This document shows, piece by piece, positions 1-7,478 of a stretch of 64,000 bases of DNA. The stretch spans positions 1-64,000 of the forward strand of contig JAJPKJ010000064.1 in assembly GCA_021323755.1 (NCBI GenBank). Direction: 5' to 3'. The stretch is from Chitinophagales bacterium (GTDB lineage Bacteria > Bacteroidota > Bacteroidia > Chitinophagales > Chitinophagaceae). The first letter of the stretch is position 1, and the number at the start of each line of letters is the position of its first letter. The translations under genes were made by a program, and so were the position numbers. The notes below the pieces were generated by a model that ran no database searches, had not been told where the DNA came from, and was given only the letters and a program-made list of their open reading frames with translations.

Positions 1-724
1 CTGGCGGAGATAACTCTGCATTAAAAGGTCTGAAAGGAGCCGGACCAACCCACATATCCCAATTTAAATTTTGCGGAATGGGTTCCTGCATTAAATAATC
101 GGGAATGGCGGCTGTGCCAACATTCACAAGTACTTCTCTTACATCACCTATATATCCATTGCGCACCAACTCGCAAGCGTGCCTGAAATTAACCCAGGAG
201 CGTTGCATGCTGCCTGTTTGCAAGATCACTTTGTTCTTATTTACTGCATTGACCATCGCTCTTCCTTCTTCAATGGAATGGGCTAATGGCTTTTCACAGT
301 AAACATGTTTTCCTGCATTTGCGGATGCAATGCTTGCTACCGCATGCCAATGATCGGGCGTTACAACAACTATTGCATCAATATCCTTTCTCAACAACAT
401 TTCTCTGAAATCGCCGTAACCGGCAATTTCATTATTGGTTCTTTTGTATTTTTTATAACTGTTGGCGACAACCGTCTTAAAAAGAGTGAGTTTTTGTGAA
501 TCTACTTCTGCGGCGGCGATTATTCTTGTCTTTTCTGCAAATCCATCAGCTAATCCCCGCGCCTGTTTGCCGGTGCCGATAAAACCTAAGGTTATTTGAT
601 CGCTGGGTGCAGTATAGCCGCTCCCACCCATTACAAAGCGGGGAATGATGCTGAGTGCAACTGATGCTTGTAAACCGTTTTTAAGAAATTGCCGACGGTT
701 GGATTGAAGGATCTTTTTTCTCAT
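1..724 (-). CDS. Gfo/Idh/MocA-family oxidoreductase, Tat-exported, 3' end beyond the window
   Basis: The start codon is at 724 and the reading frame runs off the left edge, so only about 241 N-terminal residues are seen. The N-terminus has a twin-arginine signal (SNRRQFLKNG) followed by a hydrophobic stretch, predicting Tat export. A Rossmann nucleotide-binding segment follows (ITLGFIGTGKQARG), then VVVTPDHWHAVAS and the EKPLAHS signature that carries the family's conserved Lys. Family members are NAD(P)-dependent sugar or polyol dehydrogenases; Tat-exported forms are common in sugar-degrading Bacteroidota. The substrate cannot be told. It is divergent from the small lipoprotein gene at 932. 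Confidence 0.88.
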   Translation of the reverse strand, partial: MRKKILQSNRRQFLKNGLQASVALSIIPRFVMGGSGYTAPSDQITLGFIGTGKQARGLADGFAEKTRIIAAAEVDSQKLTLFKTVVANSYKKYKRTNNEIAGYGDFREMLLRKDIDAIVVVTPDHWHAVASIASANAGKHVYCEKPLAHSIEEGRAMVNAVNKNKVILQTGSMQRSWVNFRHACELVRNGYIGDVREVLVNVGTAAIPDYLMQEPIPQNLNWDMWVGPAPFRPFNAELSPP

Positions 725-849
725 GATGGCTGTTTTGCAAAATGAAGTTAATATTTCTGTTTGATGAGATCAGAGATTATTAATGTTTTTTGAAATTGTA
801 AATGATCGAAATGGCTCATTTTTACAATTTTTTAAACAGTTATTCGTTT

Positions 850-857
850 TACCTTTG
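850..857 (+). promoter_or_regulatory. Bacteroidota -7 promoter element (TACCTTTG)
   Basis: This is an exact match to the phylum consensus TAnnTTTG. It lies 34 bases before the hairpin at 891-918 and 75 bases before the lipoprotein start at 932. No convincing -33 TTTG element is seen. Confidence 0.5.
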
Positions 858-890
858 CTATACTTTTTATTGTGAATGTTTTTAACCCGT

Positions 891-918
891 AGCCCTGTTC
901 CGAAGACAGGGCTTTTTT
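891..918 (+). terminator. Terminator-like hairpin in the leader of the small lipoprotein gene
   Basis: AGCCCTGT (891-898) and ACAGGGCT (906-913) form a perfect 8-bp stem with a 7-base loop, followed by a run of Ts to 918. It sits between the TAnnTTTG element at 850 and the start codon at 932. It could be an attenuator for the lipoprotein gene or the end of a short RNA of about 55 nt. The only upstream gene reads away from it, so it is not an ordinary downstream terminator. Confidence 0.5.
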
Positions 919-931
919 AAAATGTTGTAAG

Positions 932-1048
932 ATGAAAAAAGCGCTTGTAATAATCCTTTTTGTCAGTGTTGTTGTCGCGATTTTCTCGGGATGTGCAACA
1001 TCACAGCGTACCGGCTGCAAGGCCACAAGACAGATGGGTGGATATTAA
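932..1048 (+). CDS. Small lipoprotein, 38 residues
   Basis: The short ORF reads MKKALVIILFVSVVVAIFSG, then the lipobox Cys at residue 21, then a mature peptide of only 18 residues ending CKATRQMGGY. A Lys-rich start, a hydrophobic core and a lipobox (FSGC) make export and lipidation likely. The mature part has one further Cys (TGCKAT). Minimal lipoproteins of this type are frequent in Bacteroidota but their role is not known to me. The gene lies only 20 bp from the left boundary of the tRNA-Val island. Confidence 0.6.
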   Translation: MKKALVIILFVSVVVAIFSGCATSQRTGCKATRQMGGY

Positions 1049-1068
1049 TCAATTCAAATTATTATTTC

Positions 1069-1090
1069 TGGACTGTACTGAACATGAACC
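1069..1090 (+). repeat. Left attachment-like repeat (copy of the tRNA-Val 3' end)
   Basis: Twelve bases (1069-1080) are identical to 10959-10970, then 5 differ and 5 match again (GAACC), giving 17 of 22. The orientation is direct. This fits attL left behind when an element inserts in a tRNA 3' end and restores the gene at the other end. Confidence 0.65.
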
Positions 1091-1118
1091 TCAACTGAAA
1101 ATCAGTACTTTGAAATGT

Positions 1119-1139
1119 TTACTCATGATATACTCACTG
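1119..1139 (+). repeat. Subterminal island repeat, left copy
   Basis: TTACTCATGATATACTCACT plus one G matches 10836-10856 at 20 of 21 positions in the same orientation. It lies about 40-50 bp inside the left attachment-like repeat. It could be an arm-type recombinase site. Confidence 0.55.
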
Positions 1140-1435
1140 TGTGCTTGGTTCGTGTCCTGATTGACCTGATCAGTCCCTGGCAGGATAAATCTAAATCTCA
1201 ATTTTTCAAGAATCTTGCACCATTGGCTCAACATTGATTTGTGAATTTCGCGGGATGTTTATCTTGATACTTTCCCGTAAAGGCATTACACATTATCCTT
1301 GATACCTTGTTACCACTACTAACTCTTTTCCATTAATCATTAACATTATTCTTTAATCCTGTTCATGACAATGTTATTAGTCTAAGTTAAATTAGTTGTA
1401 TAAACATCTATTATTTAGCATTTGTTATAGGCATA

Positions 1436-1834
1436 TTATATTGGCCCCAAATCAAGCATTCCAAACTCGGGATCAACACCACTTCTAATATTATCACTCA
1501 CAGTCATATTTTGCTTATGTTTATTCCAGTCTACGATTTGAAAAGTTGGGTTATTTCCACTTCCATCAGGTCTTTGGCTTTCTATCCATAAATGATAAGT
1601 CTGCGGGCCAAACTGATAAGAAGCATGAATCTTAGTCTGCCAAATATTGCCGTCTGTCCCTAAATATGTTAACCATTCTGTATGCCCACACTGGTTACCT
1701 TTACTGTCATAAATTGTAAAATTTGGGTCGGATGTAAATAAAGCTACGTGTGATGGTTGGTCAAGAGATGCAGATAAATTCTCCCCCTTATCATCGATAT
1801 AATTAAATCGGGAAACCTGAACTGATGTGCTCAT
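1436..1834 (-). CDS. Hypothetical protein, 132 residues
   Basis: I do not recognise a family. The product is soluble-looking, with no signal peptide or membrane segment and many aromatic and polar residues (HTEWLTYLGTDGNIWQTK, SYQFGPQTYHLWIESQ), which suggests a beta-rich fold. The start at 1834 is the only plausible ATG. It is the first gene inside the island and stands alone, divergent from the membrane-protein gene at 2007. Confidence 0.5.
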   Translation of the reverse strand: MSTSVQVSRFNYIDDKGENLSASLDQPSHVALFTSDPNFTIYDSKGNQCGHTEWLTYLGTDGNIWQTKIHASYQFGPQTYHLWIESQRPDGSGNNPTFQIVDWNKHKQNMTVSDNIRSGVDPEFGMLDLGPI

Positions 1835-2006
1835 AATAAATTGTTTTGTTTAAGGTAATAAAGAAACTCGCTATTTTTTGTTAAAAGAAAAGATTTTTAA
1901 ATAGAATTCTCTTTATTGAAATATTTTTTGTTGATAGGATAAGGGTTTGTTATTACGATCAATCAGATTGCTATTTTCATAATTTTGGCTAACCAAACTA
2001 ACTTTT

Positions 2007-2726
2007 ATGGAGTCAATACTTCAATATATTTCTATTGCTTCGGGTATTATTATTACTATGAGCGTTGGAAGATTAAATCTTTACTTTAGGGAATATGATG
2101 CTCCAATTTTCAACTTGATTGTATTTTCTGATATTGTAACCTATTCCTTGGATTTGGTCTATAATCTTTGCCCACTTTTTTTTGCTACGGGTATAGGCTA
2201 TTTTTTCCTATTAAAACATTCGAATTGGCTACCTACTTCTGAATCTCATACCTATATTGTGATTATTTGGATCATCTTCGTCGTTTCTGTATTTGGAGCA
2301 ATTTATTCATCAAGATCATTTAAAGAGAGAGCTAAATATATAGTTCCCACACTTTGTACATATACTGCGATTGCATGCCTATTCTTCTTAAACTATTGCT
2401 ATAATGCCCCGAATCAAAATTTATCTATTTTCTTTGATAAAAAAGTTGACATTTTCTTAATTTTTAGCTTCGCCTTTTTTTACGTTAGAATAGATAGCAA
2501 ATACGCGGTGTACATGTTAAATAATTCCGGCATCAAAGGGGTATCTATAATAACATTTAAAGACAAAAATCAGCACCCGCATCAATTGAAAACAAATCAT
2601 GATCGATATATAATTGGCATCTTAACAAATTTCGTTCTGATTTATCATCAGAAAATAAAAAAAACAGAAATCATTCCAATGGACGTGATTGAGAGTATCA
2701 AAAGACCCAATTTGAACAAGAAATAA
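2007..2726 (+). CDS. Hypothetical multi-pass membrane protein, 239 residues
   Basis: Five or so hydrophobic segments are visible, at about residues 4-22, 36-70 (one or two), 82-101, 111-132 and 147-162. A soluble, Lys-rich C-terminal tail of about 75 residues follows (TFKDKNQHPHQLKTNHDRY). No family is recognised. It is an island gene, and its 3' end overlaps the convergent gene at 2648-2998 by 79 bp. A two-part membrane-plus-cytoplasmic-tail architecture is seen; any function is unknown. Confidence 0.55.
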   Translation: MESILQYISIASGIIITMSVGRLNLYFREYDAPIFNLIVFSDIVTYSLDLVYNLCPLFFATGIGYFFLLKHSNWLPTSESHTYIVIIWIIFVVSVFGAIYSSRSFKERAKYIVPTLCTYTAIACLFFLNYCYNAPNQNLSIFFDKKVDIFLIFSFAFFYVRIDSKYAVYMLNNSGIKGVSIITFKDKNQHPHQLKTNHDRYIIGILTNFVLIYHQKIKKTEIIPMDVIESIKRPNLNKK

Positions 2727-2998
2727 CCCGACATTAAATTATGCATTTCTGCGTCAGTCAACATTCTTTGTAATTCCCTATTCATTTCTGATTCATTCAT
2801 TGGTTCATCAAATTGCATTATTCTGTTGTAATGTTGGATGAAAGTTAGCAGCTTCATTTGCATTAACGATTTTAATGCTTTTTCTTCTCTTGAAGAATAT
2901 AGGATAAAATCCACTGTATCATTTGCGTTCTTTTCCAGTAATGCAGCAAATGACTTCTCTTTTTGAGAATGATTTTTGATTTCTATTTCCTTTTCCAT
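2648..2998 (-). CDS. Hypothetical protein with a hydrophobic C-terminal tail, 116 residues
   Basis: The N-terminal 85 residues are charged and helical (EKEIEIKNHSQKEKSFAALL, then NESEMNRELQRMLTDAE). The last 25 residues are strongly hydrophobic (FLFKLGLLILSITSIGMIS), which would make a tail-anchored protein. That tail is encoded antisense to the end of the 2007-2726 gene, so either the overlap is real or the tail is fortuitous read-through. No family is recognised. Confidence 0.45.
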   Translation of the reverse strand: MEKEIEIKNHSQKEKSFAALLEKNANDTVDFILYSSREEKALKSLMQMKLLTFIQHYNRIMQFDEPMNESEMNRELQRMLTDAEMHNLMSGYFLFKLGLLILSITSIGMISVFFIF

Positions 2999-3213
2999 AA
3001 ATCTTGATTTTAGGAAGCGAATATAAAGAGAGTTGGTTTTTTTGAAATGGTAATTGATAAAATTTCTAATTGTAGAATTTAATGAGATAGGGGTTTATAA
3101 TTAAATCAATATGATTGTTGTTATTGATTTTGGAGATTATTATTAACTTCCTGACAATTTTAACCTAAAAGACCCACCGAAATTTATCAAGGCTAATAAA
3201 ACAAATAATACTC

Positions 3214-3855
3214 ATGAAATTGAACAATCTTAAAAAGATCAATTATGAATCTTATGGAACCTTATTGATTGCCTATGGATCAATTGTTATTTTTATTTCT
3301 TGGGTTTTTCATGATGTAATTAATCCGGCATATAAGGATAGAAAGTTAGATCAACAATTTAATTTTTCTAATCTAAGAAATGCGGAATTAGGGGGTTTTG
3401 TTTTGGCACATTATTTAACATACCTGAATACTGATAGTTTAAAAATTAAGGAATATAACAGAGAAAAATTATTAGCTGAATTTGGAGCCAATGCAGAAAG
3501 AATAGATGGATTCAGATTGCCTATATATAATATTGGAATTGATGATGATAATAAGGATTTGTTGGAGTTTTTAAATGGTCTGTTTGCTGCCAATCAGAAA
3601 GCGGCAAAGGATTCAAGTATCAGAGGATTAGATAGTATAAATGCAAAATTGAATTGTCTTCATGATTTGACTTTTGAAAAATTAGATAAGAATCAATATT
3701 CAAATATTCAATTAAATTCAAAGAATGAGTACGAATCAGACCTAAAATATATTTTCTGTTATTTATGCGGCTCAGCTTGCTTTGCATGGGGTTTTATTCT
3801 TCGTAAACTGAGAGCTATAATTCGATGTTGGAAAATTCTTTTTGATATGAAATGA
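3214..3855 (+). CDS. Hypothetical protein with N- and C-terminal membrane segments, 213 residues
   Basis: One hydrophobic segment lies at about residues 15-33 (GTLLIAYGSIVIFISWVF) and another near 180-198 (YIFCYLCGSACFAWGFIL). They flank a polar domain of about 145 residues, so a hairpin-anchored protein with a soluble loop is likely. No known domain is recognised. It is convergent with the broken frame at 3858-4193, with almost no gap. Confidence 0.55.
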   Translation: MKLNNLKKINYESYGTLLIAYGSIVIFISWVFHDVINPAYKDRKLDQQFNFSNLRNAELGGFVLAHYLTYLNTDSLKIKEYNREKLLAEFGANAERIDGFRLPIYNIGIDDDNKDLLEFLNGLFAANQKAAKDSSIRGLDSINAKLNCLHDLTFEKLDKNQYSNIQLNSKNEYESDLKYIFCYLCGSACFAWGFILRKLRAIIRCWKILFDMK

Positions 3856-3857
3856 TT

Positions 3858-4193
3858 TTATTTATTCTTTTTGAACTTTAAGGTATATTCTTCACCGTGT
3901 ATTTCGCGGATTAATCCTCCTAATATTTCTTCACCGTACTTGATATAATAATTGATCTCATCATCATCAAGGCTAATGATTGAAACTTTCTCGTAATCAT
4001 CTTCTGATGGTTTCCTGCCTAAATAATGGGTTAGTATGAATTCAACTGTGGCAAATTCTGTCCAAAGCCATTCAGTTTTTTTAACTGAAAAATCAGGCAA
4101 TTCGTTCTTCTTTGGCGTACAGAGAAATTATTTGACAAATTCATCAAATTTCTCACCCGTATTATAATCTTCAAGATTTATTATTTGTTCCAT
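3858..4193 (-). pseudogene. Hypothetical protein gene interrupted by an in-frame TAA
   Basis: An ATG at 4193, 8 bp after the stop of the upstream gene, opens a frame reading MEQIINLEDYNTGEKFDEFV K and then TAA at 4130-4128. The same frame stays open to 3858, and the remaining 80-residue ORF has no ATG, only a TTG at 4100. The downstream part looks coding (acidic segments such as SEDDYEKVSIISLDDDEINY). This is best read as one protein of about 111 residues with a nonsense change. Two separate small proteins, or a sequencing error, remain possible. No family is recognised. Confidence 0.5.
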
Positions 4194-4201
4194 CGTTTTT
4201 A

Positions 4202-4762
4202 TTAATTTAATAATGATACTTCTAATGTTTTGATAGCCTTGATTTCCTTCATTCTATTATCTACGAGAGCAAACAACATTCCTTCGAGTTCATTATTAAA
4301 GCATTCAAAAGAAGAATTAATTTCATTTACTGATTCTCGGAGGGAGTTAACATAAGATTCTCTAATTGATTTTGCGTTATTTATGCTCTCATCTGTCAAT
4401 GAACCATTCTCATATTTAAGTTCAATATCAAATTGCACTTCATCATAGTTGTTATCAGAAGCATCAACTTTTGGGATAGATGCTGTTTGGATTTTAAAAA
4501 TATTAAGGTCTTCAACATTATATGGTATTGCATAATAAGCCCTTGCTCCATTGTGAACAATTTTTGCTCTTATTTTTTCAAAGTCAATAATGATTAGCGG
4601 CAAGTGATTTTCAGAAATTAATTTTGCTATAAAAATTAATTTATTTTCCGTAGTCAGGATGTTTCGTATTTCATTTTCTTGCTCAATTATTCTTTCTCTT
4701 TTTGCGTTTAAATAATCTTCAATAGAAATACTGTTAAATAGGAATTTGTCGTGATCTTTCAT
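4202..4762 (-). CDS. Hypothetical protein, 186 residues
   Basis: A cytoplasmic-looking protein with charged helices at the N-terminus (residues 15-40, YLNAKRERIIEQENEI) and C-terminus (SINNAKSIRESYVNSLRESV), and a central beta-like part. There is no signal or membrane segment and no recognised domain. It ends 8 bp before the broken frame at 4193, so the two probably form one transcription unit. Confidence 0.5.
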   Translation of the reverse strand: MKDHDKFLFNSISIEDYLNAKRERIIEQENEIRNILTTENKLIFIAKLISENHLPLIIIDFEKIRAKIVHNGARAYYAIPYNVEDLNIFKIQTASIPKVDASDNNYDEVQFDIELKYENGSLTDESINNAKSIRESYVNSLRESVNEINSSFECFNNELEGMLFALVDNRMKEIKAIKTLEVSLLN

Positions 4763-5080
4763 TTTTCGTCTTTTTGAATAGTTTAATTGTTATGTGCTAT
4801 CTAATATAATTATCTGGGAATTTGGCCAGGATGGATATTTTTCAATTTTTTTAGCAACTTTATTTTTGAAGGGGGTTTGCTTTGTAAAGTTGTGCAGTTT
4901 AACGGAGGGAATGATTTACGAAAGGCCACGCTTTGTCAATTTCCGCGGTTTGTGACATGGTGAATTATAAAGAAAGTTTTAGTTCGCAAATTTCTCATTA
5001 ATGATAATTTTCAGATTAGGTTCGATATAAATTCTCATTTTCGAGAAAAATTGGTTGTTCTTGTACTATTGTTATTCCTA

Positions 5081-5207
5081 TTTTGTCGTCTGTTTTTGTT
5101 TTTTGTTTTTGTTTTTGTTTTTTGTTTTCTGTTTGTGTTTTTGTTTTTTGTTTTTTGTTTTTGTCGTCTGTCGTCTGTTTTCTGTTTGTGTTTTTGTTTC
5201 TTTTGTG
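5081..5207. repeat. Low-complexity T/G tract with repeated GTCGTCTG units
   Basis: On the plus strand the tract is runs of 4-6 Ts separated by single Gs. It is punctuated by GTCGTCTG at 5085, 5163 and 5170, and by two copies of a GTTTTCTGTTTGTGTTTTTG block (near 5125 and 5177). This looks like slippage plus a partial tandem duplication. The minus strand reads as A/C-rich. Confidence 0.75.
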
Positions 5208-5280
5208 GTACAAAAAATTTAAAAATTTCTATTACAAAAAAAATTTCTTCAAAATTATTCTTATAGCTTTGTAAAAGAAA

Positions 5281-5305
5281 AACCGCCTGATGTACACAGA
5301 CGGTT
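5281..5305. terminator. Hairpin, terminator-like on the minus strand
   Basis: AACCGCCTG (5281-5289) pairs with CAGACGGTT (5297-5305) with one mismatch and a 7-base loop. On the minus strand it is followed by TTTTTCTTTT. No minus-strand gene ends immediately upstream, so it could be a leftover of a lost gene. Confidence 0.35.
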
Positions 5306-5472
5306 ATTATTTGGTGGAAGGGTCTCTGTTGAAATCAATTAACAAGCATGTTATTGAATAAGGCAGGGACTTCTTCTTTTAACAAAGGTAATTCACCTAA
5401 AATTATCAGGCAAATAGATTGTTTTTCTGGTTCTGGCTCACTTTTTATTGATTTGGTAAAGAAACTGTTACT

Positions 5473-6069
5473 ATGGATTACAAGGTCAAAAAAATACTTG
5501 AATTTCTTCAGGAAAAGGGAGTTGGAATACAGGCTAACATTGCCCCTATCTTGACAGACTTATTCCCGGTCAATAATCCGGATGATTTAATTCAGAGAAG
5601 AAATAGTTGGAATCAGATGTTTAAATTATTGGATGATATTAGAGAAAAAAATTTTGTTTCTTTTCATTTTCAACCAAATACCCTTTCTACTTCATTAATG
5701 TATAATACGATTTCAAATTTGCCTTTAAATATCTCAATAAAAACTGATGGAATCACTGCAATTGAAAACGAACACAAGAGGCTGCGAGAAATTCCTATTC
5801 AAGAATCAATTAATGAATTAAATGAAATAAATAAAGATGTTTTGCGGTCTACATTAAACTTAAATAATACTGTCATTCCACGTTTCAATAGCGTGCAAAG
5901 GTCTTTAACAGTAATTACGATAACAATAGCCTTCATTTCTTTCGTTGCAATTGCATTTTCTGCGTATTATTCTTCTAAAGCTCCTACGTCTACCGACATA
6001 CAAAAATTGGATAGTACTCTGCAAAAGAATTCAAGGCTGTTGGATAGCCTGCTTAAAAGACTTCATTGA
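5473..6069 (+). CDS. Hypothetical tail-anchored protein, 198 residues
   Basis: The N-terminal domain (1-135) is soluble and partly helical. One hydrophobic segment lies near 146-166 (LTVITITIAFISFVAIAFSA), followed by about 30 residues with a short coiled-coil-like repeat (IQKLDSTLQKNSRLLDSLLK). No family is recognised. It is convergent with the RES-like gene, only 11 bp apart at the stops. Co-function with that gene is possible but unproven. Confidence 0.5.
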   Translation: MDYKVKKILEFLQEKGVGIQANIAPILTDLFPVNNPDDLIQRRNSWNQMFKLLDDIREKNFVSFHFQPNTLSTSLMYNTISNLPLNISIKTDGITAIENEHKRLREIPIQESINELNEINKDVLRSTLNLNNTVIPRFNSVQRSLTVITITIAFISFVAIAFSAYYSSKAPTSTDIQKLDSTLQKNSRLLDSLLKRLH

Positions 6070-6080
6070 TCGTAATCAAT

Positions 6081-7013
6081 TCAATGAGGCTCAATTATTT
6101 CTCCATCTAAATTTCTTGCAACTTGCCTTCCGTCTTCAATTGTAATATAATAATGTTCGTCATCATAAAAAGTCCATTGAGGTACTCTTCCTTTCCATTC
6201 AATTAATCCATCATCAGAAATTGAATTAGCCCAGTCTAAAACATCAACATTATATTTAGCACCAGCAACGCTTTTGATTTCAATATATTCGACCTCTTTA
6301 AATATTAAACTTCCATGATCAACCACAGATTTCTTTATTGCAAAATTATCTGCATTTGCATTCATCTTGATTGTAGGGTAAAATAATCCAGCGAATTGCG
6401 CATAATTTTTATCATTTTCTTGAATGTTTTCGGAATGGTGTTTTTCTGCAATTGCAATCGTTAACTTTTTCAATTCTTCTTTATCATTTGGAATCTGTTG
6501 GCTAAATGCTTTAGCTAAAAAATTTTGAACCAATTTATTTTCTTCATTTAGCATTTCTTGTGGTTCTACTTCTTCATACCATTTGTGATCTCGATTTGCG
6601 TTTAGGTTTTTAAAGTTCTCTTCAGTATATCCAATACTATTAAATAATAATGTTTCAGTTGTTACCCAATAAGAAAGAGCTATTCTATCTCCTGGCTGTA
6701 GTCCTAATTCGTAAAAAGGAACCTGTCTATTCCCGGAGCAATAAAAACATTGTTCTCCTTGTCTATTTGCCCGATTCATTTTTGCTTTTTCAATAGGAGG
6801 ATATGATAACTCACTCAGTTTTTTAGGCTTTTCTTTATAAGGTACTCCTCTATGTAAGATTGTTCCCCTTTCAAAATGTGATGCTGATCCAATGAATCCG
6901 GTAAACAGAAGCCTTAATTTTTCTTTTATAGATTCGATAGTTGAAGCTCTCAAATCTGTCTTTTGAATTTCATCAATCCTTTTCATTAGCTCTTCTAATG
7001 GCGGTCTATTCAT
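6081..7013 (-). CDS. RES-domain-like protein, 310 residues
   Basis: Residues about 49-116 resemble a RES domain: an early Arg (ILHRG, R55), then an NRANRQGEQCFYCSG segment with the aromatic residues and Gly typical of the family, a downstream Glu (E102 in VPFYELG) and GDRIALSYW. RES domains occur in NAD+-consuming toxins paired with Xre/MbcA-type antitoxins, and also in longer stand-alone proteins. This one is longer than a typical toxin, and no antitoxin of the usual type lies beside it. The rest of the protein is unassigned. An exact TACATTTG promoter element lies just upstream (7033-7040). Confidence 0.5.
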   Translation of the reverse strand: MNRPPLEELMKRIDEIQKTDLRASTIESIKEKLRLLFTGFIGSASHFERGTILHRGVPYKEKPKKLSELSYPPIEKAKMNRANRQGEQCFYCSGNRQVPFYELGLQPGDRIALSYWVTTETLLFNSIGYTEENFKNLNANRDHKWYEEVEPQEMLNEENKLVQNFLAKAFSQQIPNDKEELKKLTIAIAEKHHSENIQENDKNYAQFAGLFYPTIKMNANADNFAIKKSVVDHGSLIFKEVEYIEIKSVAGAKYNVDVLDWANSISDDGLIEWKGRVPQWTFYDDEHYYITIEDGRQVARNLDGEIIEPH

Positions 7014-7315
7014 AAATCACTTTATTCTTTTGCAAATGTAAAAAGTATTGGTGTTTATGGATTTAAATTGCATGATTAGTCTTTACTATTACTTTCATGA
7101 TCACTACTTTATAATACTTGACGATTTTTTGATTCCTTGATATAAGATTTCCTAAAAGGCAATCAAGAATAAAAATTCAGATTACCTCTCAGGAACCTAA
7201 TTGATACTTGACGCTTCCCGTCATCCCATCAATAAGGAGAGACTTTTGATCTCCCAACTAAGATAATTTCAGTAACCTTAGTCTGTCTCGTCCTGAAAAT
7301 ACCTTACATGTGGTA
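7014..7315. other. Intergenic stretch between the RES-like gene and the IS
   Basis: No gene is seen. It contains the RES promoter element and, at 7288-7298, an 11-base copy (TCGTCCTGAAA) of the first bases of the IS left end. Confidence 0.5.
7033..7040 (-). promoter_or_regulatory. -7 promoter element (TACATTTG) of the RES-like gene
   Basis: An exact TAnnTTTG match on the minus strand, ending 20 bases before the start codon at 7013. Confidence 0.5.
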
Positions 7316-7340
7316 TCGTCCTGAAAGTAGTTGACAGTTT
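7316..7340 (+). repeat. IS left terminal inverted repeat
   Basis: Pairs with 8817-8841 in inverted orientation, 20 of 25 positions identical. Confidence 0.75.
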
Positions 7341-7478
7341 CTAGTGAGTTATTTAATTTCTGTTTTTCTATTTACAAAACAAAGGTTTTTTGCTGTGATT
7401 TTTCTCAATATAAAAACCTTAATCCTGATTTAGTTGTCAACACTGGAGGTTGTCTGATTCTTCTCATACTATTAATTA

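Larger units (their letters stand above)
1049..1435. other. Left island end, no gene seen
   Basis: This stretch contains the attachment-like repeat and the 21-base subterminal repeat. It is otherwise AT-rich with no supported ORF or RNA gene. Confidence 0.5.
4763..5472. other. Island intergenic region with a T/G-rich repeat tract
   Basis: No supported gene lies here. The stretch holds the low-complexity tract at 5081-5207 and a hairpin at 5281-5305. Short ORFs across the tract are products of its composition. The promoter of the 5473 gene should lie here, but I see no TAnnTTTG match that I trust. Confidence 0.5.

Noticed and set aside
5016-5274. ORFs of 60-70 codons on both strands
   Set aside because: They are artefacts of the T/G repeat tract, with composition-driven Lys/Thr/Gln or Phe/Val/Leu runs.
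5348-5554. A 68-codon plus-strand ORF before the 5473 gene
   Set aside because: It overlaps the start of a longer, better-looking ORF in another frame and has no coding character.
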